Shown in pieces: positions 1-5,735 of a stretch of DNA of 7,202 nucleotides (the first letter of the stretch is position 1; each line of letters begins with the position of its first letter). A program made the translations under genes and the position numbers. This DNA comes from DATDOO01 sp035293245 (GTDB taxonomy: Bacteria; Pseudomonadota; Gammaproteobacteria; Methylococcales; Methylococcaceae). The notes beneath the pieces were generated by a model that was not told where the DNA came from, did no database searches, and was given only the letters and a program-made list of their open reading frames with translations. The stretch is from the NCBI GenBank assembly GCA_035293245.1, contig DATDOO010000196.1, positions 1 to 7,202 on the forward strand, written 5' to 3'.

Positions 1-229
1 CCTGCATGAGGGCGATCAAGGGCGACACCACCACGCCGGTGCCGTGGCGCAGCAGGGCGGGAATCTGGTAGCACAGGGATTTGCCGCCGCCGGTGGGCAT
101 GAGCACCAGGGCGTCGCCGCCCGCGGTGACGTGGCGGATGATGTCCGCCTGGTGGCCGCGGAAGCTGTCGTAGCCGTAAACGCGCTTGAGGAGGTCGAGG
201 GCTTGCCGGTCCGGCGCGGCGATGGTCAT
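1..229 (-). CDS. recQ: ATP-dependent DNA helicase RecQ, N-terminal fragment (cut by window edge)
   Basis: The first 76 residues of a RecQ-family superfamily 2 helicase, which unwinds DNA 3'->5' during recombinational repair. The start is the ATG whose complement lies at 227-229. Residues 9-30 (QALDLLKRVYGYDSFRGHQADI) match the RecQ motif 0 region, an aromatic/FR..Q pattern that contacts the adenine of ATP. Walker A follows as MPTGGGKS (residues 44-51), continuing SLCYQIPAL, which is highly characteristic of RecQ. Motif Ia VVVSPLIALMQ ends at the window edge, so the DEAH box, the helicase C-terminal lobe, the zinc-binding region and HRDC are out of view. No strong Shine-Dalgarno precedes the ATG, so a slightly different start is possible. 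The gene is transcribed away from the export operon. Family assignment is confident; integrity of the rest cannot be judged. Confidence 0.93.
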   Translation of the reverse strand, partial: MTIAAPDRQALDLLKRVYGYDSFRGHQADIIRHVTAGGDALVLMPTGGGKSLCYQIPALLRHGTGVVVSPLIALMQ

Positions 230-240
230 GGGGGTGCGGT

Positions 241-270
241 TTGTGTGCGGGAAGGGCGATAGGGTATACC
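241..270 (+). promoter_or_regulatory. Candidate sigma70-type promoter toward the export operon
   Basis: TTGTGT (241-246) and TATACC (265-270) are 18 bp apart and point toward the operon. The -10 lies in the perfect palindrome GGTATACC (263-270), so the same box could serve recQ on the other strand, although no convincing -35 is visible there. This rests on sequence match alone. Nothing else promoter-like stands out between 271 and 360. Confidence 0.3.
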
Positions 271-360
271 GGGCTCGGTACGGAGGGAAACGCAGGAACG
301 TCAACCCCTGGGTAAAGTCAAACGCCTTGTTCGATGACAAAACGCGCGGATCGGCCGCGG

Positions 361-377
361 AAAGAGAGGCTCATATG
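361..377 (+). promoter_or_regulatory. Stranded ribosome-binding site and start codon upstream of the hairpin element
   Basis: GAGAGG (364-369) stands 5 nt before an ATG (375-377), the best Shine-Dalgarno/start pairing in the intergenic region. Reading from this ATG gives only a 45-codon frame that runs through the hairpin element and stops at TAA 510-512, out of frame with the permease. The bases around it (GGCTC-ATATG) resemble those at the real permease start (GGCTCGTCATATG, 526-538). The likely reading is that this was the original translation signal of the permease before the element inserted. This is inference. Confidence 0.45.
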
Positions 378-379
378 CC

Positions 380-523
380 ATGCCGTTTAGTTAAGCCCCG
401 GTCCCGTCGTTCCGGCAGGGAATGCCGGAACCCATGGACATGGATGTTGCAGGGCGGAGGGCACCTTCCCTGGCCATGGATGCCGGCATTCCCTGCCGGC
501 ATGACGGCTTAACTGAACGGCAT
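380..523. repeat. 144-bp MITE-like hairpin element with terminal and nested inverted repeats
   Basis: The outer arms 380-397 and 506-523 (ATGCCGTTTAGTTAAGCC and its complement) match at 17 of 18 positions. A second pair inside them, 405-428 and 483-506, matches at about 22 of 24. Each of these holds its own short palindrome around CCGGCANGGAATGCCGG / CCGGCATTCCCTGCCGG. Homology weakens inward through CCATGG-containing segments and leaves a loop at about 445-470. No transposase is encoded, so it would be a non-autonomous element or a large REP/BIME-type repeat. The right end lies 12 bp before the permease ATG. No adjacent target-site duplication is clear, although TCATATG occurs on both sides (371-377 and 532-538). 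Confidence 0.75.
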
Positions 524-535
524 TGGGCTCGTCAT

Positions 536-1696
536 ATGTACCGCATCGCGCTGCAAATGCTCATGGGCGACCGGGGCAAGTGTTTGGGCATGGTCATGGG
601 CCTGACTTTTGCGTCCCTGATCATGACCCAGCAGCCGGCGATCTTCGTCGGCCTGATGACGCGCTCGTACAGCTTCATCTCCGATCTGGCCCTGCCCGAC
701 CTGTGGGTGATGGATCCCAAGGTGCAGTTCGTGGACGACATCAAGCCGCTGCAGGACACCGAGCTGTACCGGGTGCGCGGGGTGCGGGGCGTGCAATGGG
801 CTGTGCCGCTGTTCAAGGGCATTCTCAAGGCCCGCCTGGCCAACGGTACGTTCCAGTCCTGCAACGTCATCGGCCTGGACGACGCCACCCTGGTGGGCGG
901 ACCGCCGGTCATGCTGCAGGGCCGGCTGGAAGATTTGCGCCGCAGCGACGGGGTGATCGTCGACATCGACGGCGCCCAGGACAAGCTGGCCAAGCCCTCC
1001 GCCATGCCCGGCGGCCAGCCGACGCCGCTGCAGGTTGGCGATACCCTGGAACTGAACGATAAACGCGCCGTGGTGGTGGGCATCGCCAAGGTCACGCGCA
1101 CGTTCCAGTCCCAGCCGGTGATCTACACGACCTTTACCCGCGCCGTGAGTTTCGCGCCGCGCGAGCGCAAACTGCTGTCCTTCGTGCTGGTCAAGGCCAA
1201 ACCCGACGTGGCGCCGGTCGACCTGGCCCGGCAAATCCGCGCGGCGACCGGCATGGCCGCTTATACCCGCGAGCAGTTTGCCGAACTGACCGTGGATTAT
1301 TTCCTGAAAAATACCGGTATCCCCATCAATTTCGGCGTCTCGGTGCTGCTGGGCTTTATCGTCGGCGCGGCCATCGCCGGCCAGACCTTCTACAGCTTCA
1401 CCCGGGAAAACCTGCGCCAGTTCGGCGTGCTCAAGGCCATGGGCGCCAGCAACGGCACGCTGCTGAAGATGATCCTGCTGCAAGCGGCACTGGTGGGTAG
1501 CATCGGCTACGGCCTGGGGGTGGGACTCACGTCCCTGTTCGGCTACGCCATGCGCAACACCATTCTGGCTTTCAAGTTCCCCTGGCAATTGCTGGTGTTC
1601 AGCGGCGCCGGCGTCACGCTAATCTGTGTTTTCGCCGCCTTGCTGAGCATCCGCCGGGTGATCAAGCTTGAGCCGGTGGTGGTGTTCCAGAGCTGA
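536..1696 (+). CDS. ABC transporter permease, DevC/MacB-FtsX family
   Basis: A 386-residue inner-membrane permease of a type VII (MacB/LolCE/FtsX-fold) ABC exporter. It couples ATP hydrolysis in the cytoplasm to periplasmic movements that drive efflux through a tripartite pump. Visible parts are TM1 (about 17-38), a periplasmic MacB-PCD-like domain (about 40-258), TM2 (264-286), the coupling segment ENLRQFGVLKAMGAS (291-305), TM3 (311-335) and TM4 (350-372). The tail RVIKLEPVVVF is typical of the DevC branch. The start chosen is ATG 536. An in-frame ATG exists at 422, but its extra 38 residues are only translation of the hairpin element. There is no evident Shine-Dalgarno before 536. The ATPase gene begins 3 nt after the stop. 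Length and layout fit DevC (about 385 residues) rather than full MacB, which carries a fused ATPase. Substrate unknown. Confidence 0.9.
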   Translation: MYRIALQMLMGDRGKCLGMVMGLTFASLIMTQQPAIFVGLMTRSYSFISDLALPDLWVMDPKVQFVDDIKPLQDTELYRVRGVRGVQWAVPLFKGILKARLANGTFQSCNVIGLDDATLVGGPPVMLQGRLEDLRRSDGVIVDIDGAQDKLAKPSAMPGGQPTPLQVGDTLELNDKRAVVVGIAKVTRTFQSQPVIYTTFTRAVSFAPRERKLLSFVLVKAKPDVAPVDLARQIRAATGMAAYTREQFAELTVDYFLKNTGIPINFGVSVLLGFIVGAAIAGQTFYSFTRENLRQFGVLKAMGASNGTLLKMILLQAALVGSIGYGLGVGLTSLFGYAMRNTILAFKFPWQLLVFSGAGVTLICVFAALLSIRRVIKLEPVVVFQS

Positions 1697-1699
1697 ATC

Positions 1700-2416
1700 A
1701 TGGCGACATTTATACCGGCTGTGCGTTGTCAGTCCGTCACCAAGAGTTATCCGGTCGGCGACAGCGAAGTGAAGGCGCTGCGCGGCGTCGATCTGGAAGT
1801 CCAGCCGGGCGAACTGATGATGCTGGTGGGTCCGTCCGGTTGCGGCAAGACCACGCTGATTTCCGTCGTCGCCGGCATCCTGGACCAGGACGGCGGGCAG
1901 TGCGAGGTATTCGGCCGGAATTTCCTGCATATGCCCGACAAGGAAAAGCTGAACTACCGGGCGCGCAACATCGGCTTCGTCTTTCAGGCCTACAACCTCT
2001 TGCCCACGTTGACCGCGGCGGAAAACGTGGCCGTGCCCTTGATCATCAACCGCACCCCGCGCCGGGAGGCCCTGGCCAAAGCGAACGAAGTCCTTGCCGG
2101 CGTGGGATTGGGCGAGCGTTCCGACTCCCTGCCGTCTCAGTTGTCCGGCGGCGAGCAGCAGCGCGTCGCCATCGCCCGCGCCCTGGCCCACGGTCCGCGC
2201 CTGGTGGTGTGCGACGAGCCCACCAGCGCCCTGGACCACGAAACCGGCCGCCGGGTCATGGAACTGTTGCGCGGCGTGGCCCTGGCCGGCGACCGCACCC
2301 TCATCATCGTGACCCACGATGAGCGCATTTTCGACTTCGCCGACCGCATCGCCCGCATGGATGACGGGCGCATCACGCGGGTGGCGACACCCGGCCAAGA
2401 ACGCGAACCGTCCTGA
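1700..2416 (+). CDS. ABC transporter ATP-binding protein, DevA/LolD/MacB type
   Basis: A 238-residue nucleotide-binding subunit that powers the permease encoded 3 nt upstream. All catalytic motifs are intact: Walker A GPSGCGKT (44-51), Q-loop FVFQAYNLLP with Gln96, ABC signature LSGGEQQ (148-154), Walker B LVVCDEP (168-174, Glu173 as general base), D-loop SALD (176-179) and H-loop His206 in VTHDERIF. The VFQAYNLLPTLTAAENVAVPL stretch is the hallmark of the LolD/MacB/DevA branch. Length is normal for a stand-alone subunit. The immediate neighbours (permease before, HlyD-type adaptor 15 nt after) point to DevA rather than LolD, because lipoprotein sorting systems lack an adaptor and an outer-membrane factor in the operon. 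It should act as a cytoplasmic homodimer bound to two permease copies. Confidence 0.95.
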   Translation: MATFIPAVRCQSVTKSYPVGDSEVKALRGVDLEVQPGELMMLVGPSGCGKTTLISVVAGILDQDGGQCEVFGRNFLHMPDKEKLNYRARNIGFVFQAYNLLPTLTAAENVAVPLIINRTPRREALAKANEVLAGVGLGERSDSLPSQLSGGEQQRVAIARALAHGPRLVVCDEPTSALDHETGRRVMELLRGVALAGDRTLIIVTHDERIFDFADRIARMDDGRITRVATPGQEREPS

Positions 2417-2431
2417 TTCGGGAGATTCCCC

Positions 2432-3388
2432 ATGTGGCGCAACTACCTGCTTCCCCTCCTGGCCATTGCCGGTTTCCTGTTCGGCCTGTTTTCCGCCGTG
2501 CGCGGCAACCAGCCGCCGCCCGTGACGCCGGCGGCGGTGGAACCGGCGGCCTCGCCGTTTCCCGCTTTCATCGCCGGGTCCGGTATCGTGGAAGCCAGCA
2601 CGCGGAACATCGAAATCGGCACCCCTTTGTCCGGCGTGGTGGACAAAGTGGCGGCACAGGTCGGGGACAAGGTCGGTGCCGGCGACCTTCTGTTCCGCCT
2701 GGACCCGCGCGCCTATGCTGCTCAGGAAGCGGTCAAGCGTGCTGCCGTCGCCAAAGCCAAAGCTGATGTGAACCAGGCCCAGGCGGAGCTGAATGATGCG
2801 GCGACCCTGTTGCGCCTGGCGGCGGCGGTGACCGACCGGCGCGCCATCAGCACCGAGGAGCTGGACCGGCGCCGCAATGCCGCGGCCATCGCCAAAGCCA
2901 GACTGGAAACCATGCGCGCCGCCGAAGCCCAGGCGGACGCGGATCTGGCCACGACGCGCACCGACCTGGAGCGGCTCGAGGTGCGCGCCCCGGTGGCCGG
3001 CGAGGTGTTGCAGGTCAACCTACGGCCGGGCGAATTCGCCACCGCCGGTACGTTGTCAACTCCCTTGCTGCTGCTGGGGAGTCTGGATCCTTTGCACGTC
3101 CGGGTGGATGTCGACGAGAACGACGCGTGGCGTTTCCGGCGCGAGGCCCGCGCCGTGGCTTATCTGCGCGGCAATCCCCGCTTCCGCGTGGAATTGGGGC
3201 TCGCTTACCTGGAGCCGTTCGTGGTGCCGAAAAAATCCCTCACCGGCGACAGCACGGAACGGGTCGACACGCGGGTGTTACAGGTCCTGTACCGTTTTGA
3301 TCCAGCCACACTGCCGGCTTACGTGGGCCAGCAAATGGACGTGTTCATCGAAGCCGCCGACGAGGACGACGCGGGGCTGGCGCCATGA
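2432..3388 (+). CDS. Periplasmic adaptor (membrane fusion protein), HlyD/DevB family
   Basis: A 318-residue adaptor linking the inner-membrane ABC complex to the outer-membrane factor. An uncleaved-looking N-terminal anchor spans residues 5-23. The first lipoyl half-motif is at about 60-93 (SGVVDKVAAQVGDKVGAGDLLFRLDP), followed by an Ala/Lys/Glu-rich alpha-helical hairpin at about 95-180. The second lipoyl half is at 182-205 (LEVRAPVAGEVLQVNLRPGEFA). The beta-barrel and membrane-proximal domains follow, including LHVRVDVDENDAWRF and the closing YVGQQMDVFIEA. The hairpin is of moderate length, as in DevB. GGGAG (2420-2424) sits 7 nt before the ATG, a good ribosome-binding site. Its stop overlaps the next start as ATGA (3385-3388), so it should be translationally coupled to the outer-membrane factor. 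The acidic C-terminal tail (EAADEDDAGLAP) is a small extra. Confidence 0.9.
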   Translation: MWRNYLLPLLAIAGFLFGLFSAVRGNQPPPVTPAAVEPAASPFPAFIAGSGIVEASTRNIEIGTPLSGVVDKVAAQVGDKVGAGDLLFRLDPRAYAAQEAVKRAAVAKAKADVNQAQAELNDAATLLRLAAAVTDRRAISTEELDRRRNAAAIAKARLETMRAAEAQADADLATTRTDLERLEVRAPVAGEVLQVNLRPGEFATAGTLSTPLLLLGSLDPLHVRVDVDENDAWRFRREARAVAYLRGNPRFRVELGLAYLEPFVVPKKSLTGDSTERVDTRVLQVLYRFDPATLPAYVGQQMDVFIEAADEDDAGLAP

Positions 3389-4833
3389 AGCATCTGCGCG
3401 TCTTCGCCGCCGCCTTGCTTGTGGCGGGCTGCGCTGTCGGTCCCGATTACCAGCCGCCCCAGATCAAGGTCCCCGAACATTGGGCGGAAAGCCATGCGGT
3501 AGCCGCCGCCGGCGAAGCCGCCTGGTGGAAAACCTTCGGCGACCCGCTGCTGGAAAAGCTGATACAGGAAGCCGCCGCCGGCAATCTGGACTATCGCCAG
3601 GCACTGGATCGCATCGCCGCCGCCCGCGCCCAGCGCAGCATCGTCGTGGCCGCCGGATTGCCGAGCCTAAGTGCCCGCAGTTCGATCAACCGCCGCCGCA
3701 ACAGCTTCGGCGGCGGAACCGCGACCGGCAGCGGAACATCCGGGCAAACGGGTTTCGGCGGGGGAGGCGCCGGCAACACCATCAGCAACATCTTCCAGGC
3801 CGGCTTCGACGCCACCTGGGAACTGGACGTGTTCGGCGGCATCCGTCGCGGCGTGGAAGCGGCGGAGGCCAATCTGGACGCGGAATGGGAAAACAGCCGT
3901 GCCGTGCTGGTGAGTCTGGCGGGCGAAGTCGCGCGTACCTATATCGACTTGCGCCTGGGGCAGCGTCAGGCGGCCATCGTCCGCGACAACCTGGCGGCCC
4001 AGGAAGCGACGCTGGAACTGACGCGCGTGCGCAGCCGGGCCGGATTGGCCAGTGAACTGGACATGGCCCAGGCGGAGTCGGGGATGGCCGATACCCGCGC
4101 GCAACTGCCCAACTACGATTTGGCCGTCAAGCAGGCCGTCCACGGCTTGGGTCTGCTGCTGGGGCGGGAGCCCGGCGCTTTGACCGCCGAACTGGCCGAA
4201 CCCGGTGCGATTCCGGCCGTGGAAGGGGAGGCGGTGGCCGATCTGCCCTCGGAGTTGCTGCGCCGCCGCCCGGACCTGCGCCGAGCCGAATGCCGACTGG
4301 CCTCGGCGACGGCGGAAATCGGCGTGGCAACCGCCGAGATGTATCCCAAATTCAACCTCAGCGCGTTTCTGGGCCTGCAAAACCCTAACCTGGCGCAACT
4401 GACGCCGGTGGGCAAAAGCTGGTCCCTGGGCGCCGCCGCCGTCATGCCGCTGTTCAATTGGGGCCGCATCCGCGCCAACATCCAGGCTAAGGAAGCCCAG
4501 CGGGACGAACTGCTGCACGCCTATCAGGCCGCCGTGCTGGCTGCACTGCGCGACGTGGAAGACGCTTTGGCCGCCCACGGTGAGGATCGCTTGCGCCGGC
4601 AGGCTCTGGAGCAATCGGTGCAGGCCGCAGATACCGCGTTGCAACTCGCCATGGAGCGCTACCGCAAAGGGCTTACCAGCTTCCTGGACGTGCTGGATGC
4701 CGAACGCACCTTGTATGCCGCGCAAAACCAATTGGCCGGCGGCCAGGCCGACGTTTCCGCCGACCTGGTGGCGCTATACAAAGCTTTGGGGGGCGGTTGG
4801 ATGGCGTTGAATCGAGACGAGGATAAAAAGTAA
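3385..4833 (+). CDS. NodT/TolC-family outer-membrane efflux lipoprotein
   Basis: A 482-residue outer-membrane factor that forms the exit duct of the tripartite pump. A short signal peptide ends in the lipobox LVAGC, with Cys16 as the predicted lipidated residue. The following VGPDYQPPQIKVPEHWAE is the standard NodT-family start. Two outer-membrane-efflux repeats follow. The first includes AGFDATWELDVFGGIRRGVEAAEANL. The second follows DLPSELLRRRPDLRRAECRLASATAEIGVATAEMYPKF and includes AAVMPLFNWGRIRANIQAKEAQ and GLTSFLDVLDAERTLY. A glycine-rich insertion (about 108-130) probably forms an extracellular loop. Length is normal (about 460-490). Its ATG overlaps the adaptor stop. It is the last gene of the operon, followed after 11 nt by a terminator hairpin. 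The symbol nodT is withheld because family members serve many different substrates. Confidence 0.93.
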   Translation: MKHLRVFAAALLVAGCAVGPDYQPPQIKVPEHWAESHAVAAAGEAAWWKTFGDPLLEKLIQEAAAGNLDYRQALDRIAAARAQRSIVVAAGLPSLSARSSINRRRNSFGGGTATGSGTSGQTGFGGGGAGNTISNIFQAGFDATWELDVFGGIRRGVEAAEANLDAEWENSRAVLVSLAGEVARTYIDLRLGQRQAAIVRDNLAAQEATLELTRVRSRAGLASELDMAQAESGMADTRAQLPNYDLAVKQAVHGLGLLLGREPGALTAELAEPGAIPAVEGEAVADLPSELLRRRPDLRRAECRLASATAEIGVATAEMYPKFNLSAFLGLQNPNLAQLTPVGKSWSLGAAAVMPLFNWGRIRANIQAKEAQRDELLHAYQAAVLAALRDVEDALAAHGEDRLRRQALEQSVQAADTALQLAMERYRKGLTSFLDVLDAERTLYAAQNQLAGGQADVSADLVALYKALGGGWMALNRDEDKK

Positions 4834-4844
4834 CGCGCAAAGAA

Positions 4845-4868
4845 AAAGGGAGGGTTTCCCCTCCCTTT
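4845..4868. terminator. Terminator hairpin, copy 1, between convergent genes
   Basis: A 10-bp stem AAAGGGAGGG / CCCTCCCTTT closes a 4-nt loop. On the minus strand the stem runs into a TTTTTCTTT tract, so it best terminates the DUF1640 gene at 4940-5209. On the plus strand the T-run is only TTT, giving a weaker stop for the export operon. It sits in a 61-bp segment (4832-4892) repeated almost exactly at 5272-5331. Confidence 0.75.
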
Positions 4869-4939
4869 CCGGCAGAGTGGACAATGCCCACCATCACGGC
4901 ACCAAACGGCGCGCTACGCCGGCTGCCGGAGAACGCAAA

Positions 4940-5209
4940 TCAGAGAAGCTTGACCAAAGCCGCGACGACGCCGACGGCCACCACCATCATGCCGCCGAGC
5001 TTGATGGTTAACCGTTGTTCCATCTGAATGAGGCGGGAGTCGAGCCGTTCCTCCAAATGCAGAAGATCGTCTTTCGTGGTCAGTTCCTTTAGGTTGACCT
5101 CAAGCGCTTCCGACAGAACTTCCGCTTGAGCTTCTGCCTGCTTGTCGGGTACGCCGACGGATTTGAGCCGATTGGCGAATTTGAGCGTGTCGAACGTGAT
5201 TGCGGCCAT
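4940..5209 (-). CDS. DUF1640/CCDC90-like small coiled-coil membrane protein, copy A
   Basis: An 89-residue protein starting MAAITFDTLKFANRLKSVGVP. It shows the head-neck-stalk-anchor plan of the DUF1640 family, the prokaryotic relatives of mitochondrial MCUR1/CCDC90. The head is ITFDTLKFANRLKSVGVPDKQAEAQAEVLSEAL (about 4-36), the neck ELTTKDDLLHL, the stalk a short heptad-like helix EERLDSRLIQMEQRLTIKL, and the C-terminal membrane segment GGMMVVAVGVVAALVKLL. The start at 5209 is preferred over an in-frame ATG at 5266 because the family always begins at this point and GAAGG lies 8 nt upstream. The 19 extra residues have no family character. The head domain and TM anchor suggest an oligomeric protein tethered to the membrane. 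Cellular function in bacteria is not established. It is monocistronic, with its own terminator downstream. Confidence 0.85.
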   Translation of the reverse strand: MAAITFDTLKFANRLKSVGVPDKQAEAQAEVLSEALEVNLKELTTKDDLLHLEERLDSRLIQMEQRLTIKLGGMMVVAVGVVAALVKLL

Positions 5210-5248
5210 GGGCAGGACCTTCGGCAGGAAACAGGGGACTTTGGTTAC

Positions 5249-5254
5249 AGTATA
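5249..5254 (-). promoter_or_regulatory. Possible -10 box for DUF1640 copy A
   Basis: On the minus strand this reads TATACT, about 40 nt before the chosen start codon. No good -35 is found at the expected spacing (GCGTTG at about 16 bp is weak). It is the only -10-like hexamer between the copy 2 terminator and the gene. Confidence 0.3.
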
Positions 5255-5284
5255 GCCGCCTGCCACGGAACAACGCGCAAAGAA

Positions 5285-5307
5285 AAAGGGAGGGTTCCCC
5301 TCCCTTT
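5285..5307. terminator. Terminator hairpin, copy 2, downstream of DUF1640 copy B
   Basis: The same 10-bp AAAGGGAGGG / CCCTCCCTTT stem as copy 1, here with a 3-nt loop. On the minus strand it is followed by TTTTTCTTTGCGCG. It lies 35 bp beyond the stop of the gene at 5343-5594 and separates it from copy A. The surrounding 60 bp match the copy 1 region at 56 of 61 aligned positions with one gap, so the duplication covers more than the hairpin. Confidence 0.75.
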
Positions 5308-5310
5308 CCG

Positions 5311-5335
5311 GTAGGGTGGGCGATGCCCACCCTAC
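5311..5335. repeat. 25-bp perfect palindrome (REP-like)
   Basis: GTAGGGTGGGC, a 3-nt loop GAT, then GCCCACCCTAC: an 11-bp perfect stem. It directly follows terminator copy 2. A decayed version (AGTGG..AATGCCCACC, about 4875-4892) follows copy 1 at the same offset. This type of GTAGGGTGGGC palindrome is a common dispersed intergenic repeat in proteobacteria. Confidence 0.7.
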
Positions 5336-5342
5336 GCGTCTT

Positions 5343-5594
5343 TTACAGAAGTTTTACCAGCGCCGCAACAATGCTTACGGCGAGCACCATCATGCCGCCG
5401 AGTTTGAAGGTGAGACGGTATTCGAGTTCGCGCATTTCATGGCGCAAATCGTCGATGTCCCGCTTGGTCGCCAGTTCCGCCTCGGCTTGGGCGTCCTTGA
5501 ACGCATCGGAGATGGCCTCGGCCTGATCGGGCAAAAAGCCCGAATCCATCAAACGACGGATGAATCTGTGCGTGTCGAATGTAATGGTAGCCAT
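5343..5594 (-). CDS. DUF1640/CCDC90-like small coiled-coil membrane protein, copy B
   Basis: An 83-residue paralogue of the neighbouring copy A with the same plan. The head is ITFDTHRFIRRLMDSGFLPDQAEAISDAF (about 4-32), the neck ELATKRDIDDL, the stalk RHEMRELEYRLTFKL, and the anchor GGMMVLAVSIVAALVKLL. The anchor differs from copy A by only a few residues, while head and stalk diverge strongly, so the two probably keep the same membrane placement but recognise different partners. AGAGG lies 7 nt before the ATG, and a good -10 box is upstream (5626-5631). Bracketing terminator hairpins make it a separate transcription unit. No enzymatic motif is present. Function is unknown; a scaffold or adaptor role is only an inference from the coiled coil and anchor. 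Confidence 0.85.
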   Translation of the reverse strand: MATITFDTHRFIRRLMDSGFLPDQAEAISDAFKDAQAEAELATKRDIDDLRHEMRELEYRLTFKLGGMMVLAVSIVAALVKLL

Positions 5595-5625
5595 GAGTTG
5601 CCTCTTTCAATCGGCTGATGCACAA

Positions 5626-5631
5626 ATTATA
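5626..5631 (-). promoter_or_regulatory. Candidate -10 box for DUF1640 copy B
   Basis: The minus strand reads a perfect TATAAT here, placing the transcript start near 5619 with a leader of about 25 nt before the ATG at 5594. No recognisable -35 hexamer lies 16-18 bp upstream. The box sits just downstream of terminator copy 3, as expected for a self-contained gene. Confidence 0.45.
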
Positions 5632-5659
5632 ACGCTTCGCTGCCGAACGGCGGGCAAAG

Positions 5660-5687
5660 AAAAAGGGAGGGTTTCCCCTCCCTTTTT
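5660..5687. terminator. Terminator hairpin, copy 3, bidirectional
   Basis: The same core as copies 1 and 2 with a longer 12-bp stem (AAAAAGGGAGGG / CCCTCCCTTTTT) and a 4-nt loop. Both strands leave the stem on a T-tract, so it can stop transcription in either direction. It lies beyond the stop of the outer-membrane protein gene and before the promoter of DUF1640 copy B. Confidence 0.8.
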
Positions 5688-5697
5688 TCCGGTTCCG

Positions 5698-5734
5698 CCA
5701 CCCTCTCCCTCTGGGAGAGGGCAGGGTGAGGCAC
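5698..5734. repeat. Dispersed-type palindrome CCCTCTCCCTCTGGGAGAGGG
   Basis: A 9-bp perfect stem (5701-5709 with 5713-5721) and a TCT loop, flanked by CACCCT and AGGGTGAGG. The unit resembles the widespread CCCTCTCCC..GGGAGAGGG intergenic repeat of proteobacteria. It lies between terminator copy 3 and another palindrome. Confidence 0.65.
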
Positions 5735-5735
5735 C

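Noticed and set aside
422..535. Longer permease reading frame starting at ATG 422
   Set aside because: The extra 38 residues are translation of the inverted-repeat element and have no membrane-protein or family character. The family-like sequence begins at MYRIALQMLMGD (536).
371..538. TCATATG on both sides of the hairpin element as a target-site duplication
   Set aside because: The copies are 2 bp and 8 bp away from the outer repeats instead of abutting them, and CATATG is itself a palindrome, so duplication by transposition is not shown. The similarity is kept only as a hint of the original gene start.
509..1588. Long open frame of 359 codons on the minus strand opposite the permease
   Set aside because: It is His/Gln/Ala-rich with no recognisable domain, lies wholly opposite a well-supported gene, and is expected in GC-rich DNA where the antisense frame has few stops.
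3667..4731. 354-codon minus-strand open frame opposite the NodT-type gene
   Set aside because: Same signature of an antisense shadow: low-complexity His/Gln/Arg composition, no ribosome-binding site and no motif.
5210..5266. N-terminal extension of DUF1640 copy A to ATG 5266
   Set aside because: The family starts at M(A)AITFDT; the extension MAGGYTVTKVPCFLPKVLP has no family match, and GAAGG precedes the downstream ATG. A -10-like box also falls inside the extension.
4832..5331. Repeated hairpins considered as a CRISPR array
   Set aside because: There are only three copies at irregular spacing of about 375-440 bp with genes between them, each a self-complementary stem with a T-tract. They fit terminators, not CRISPR repeats.
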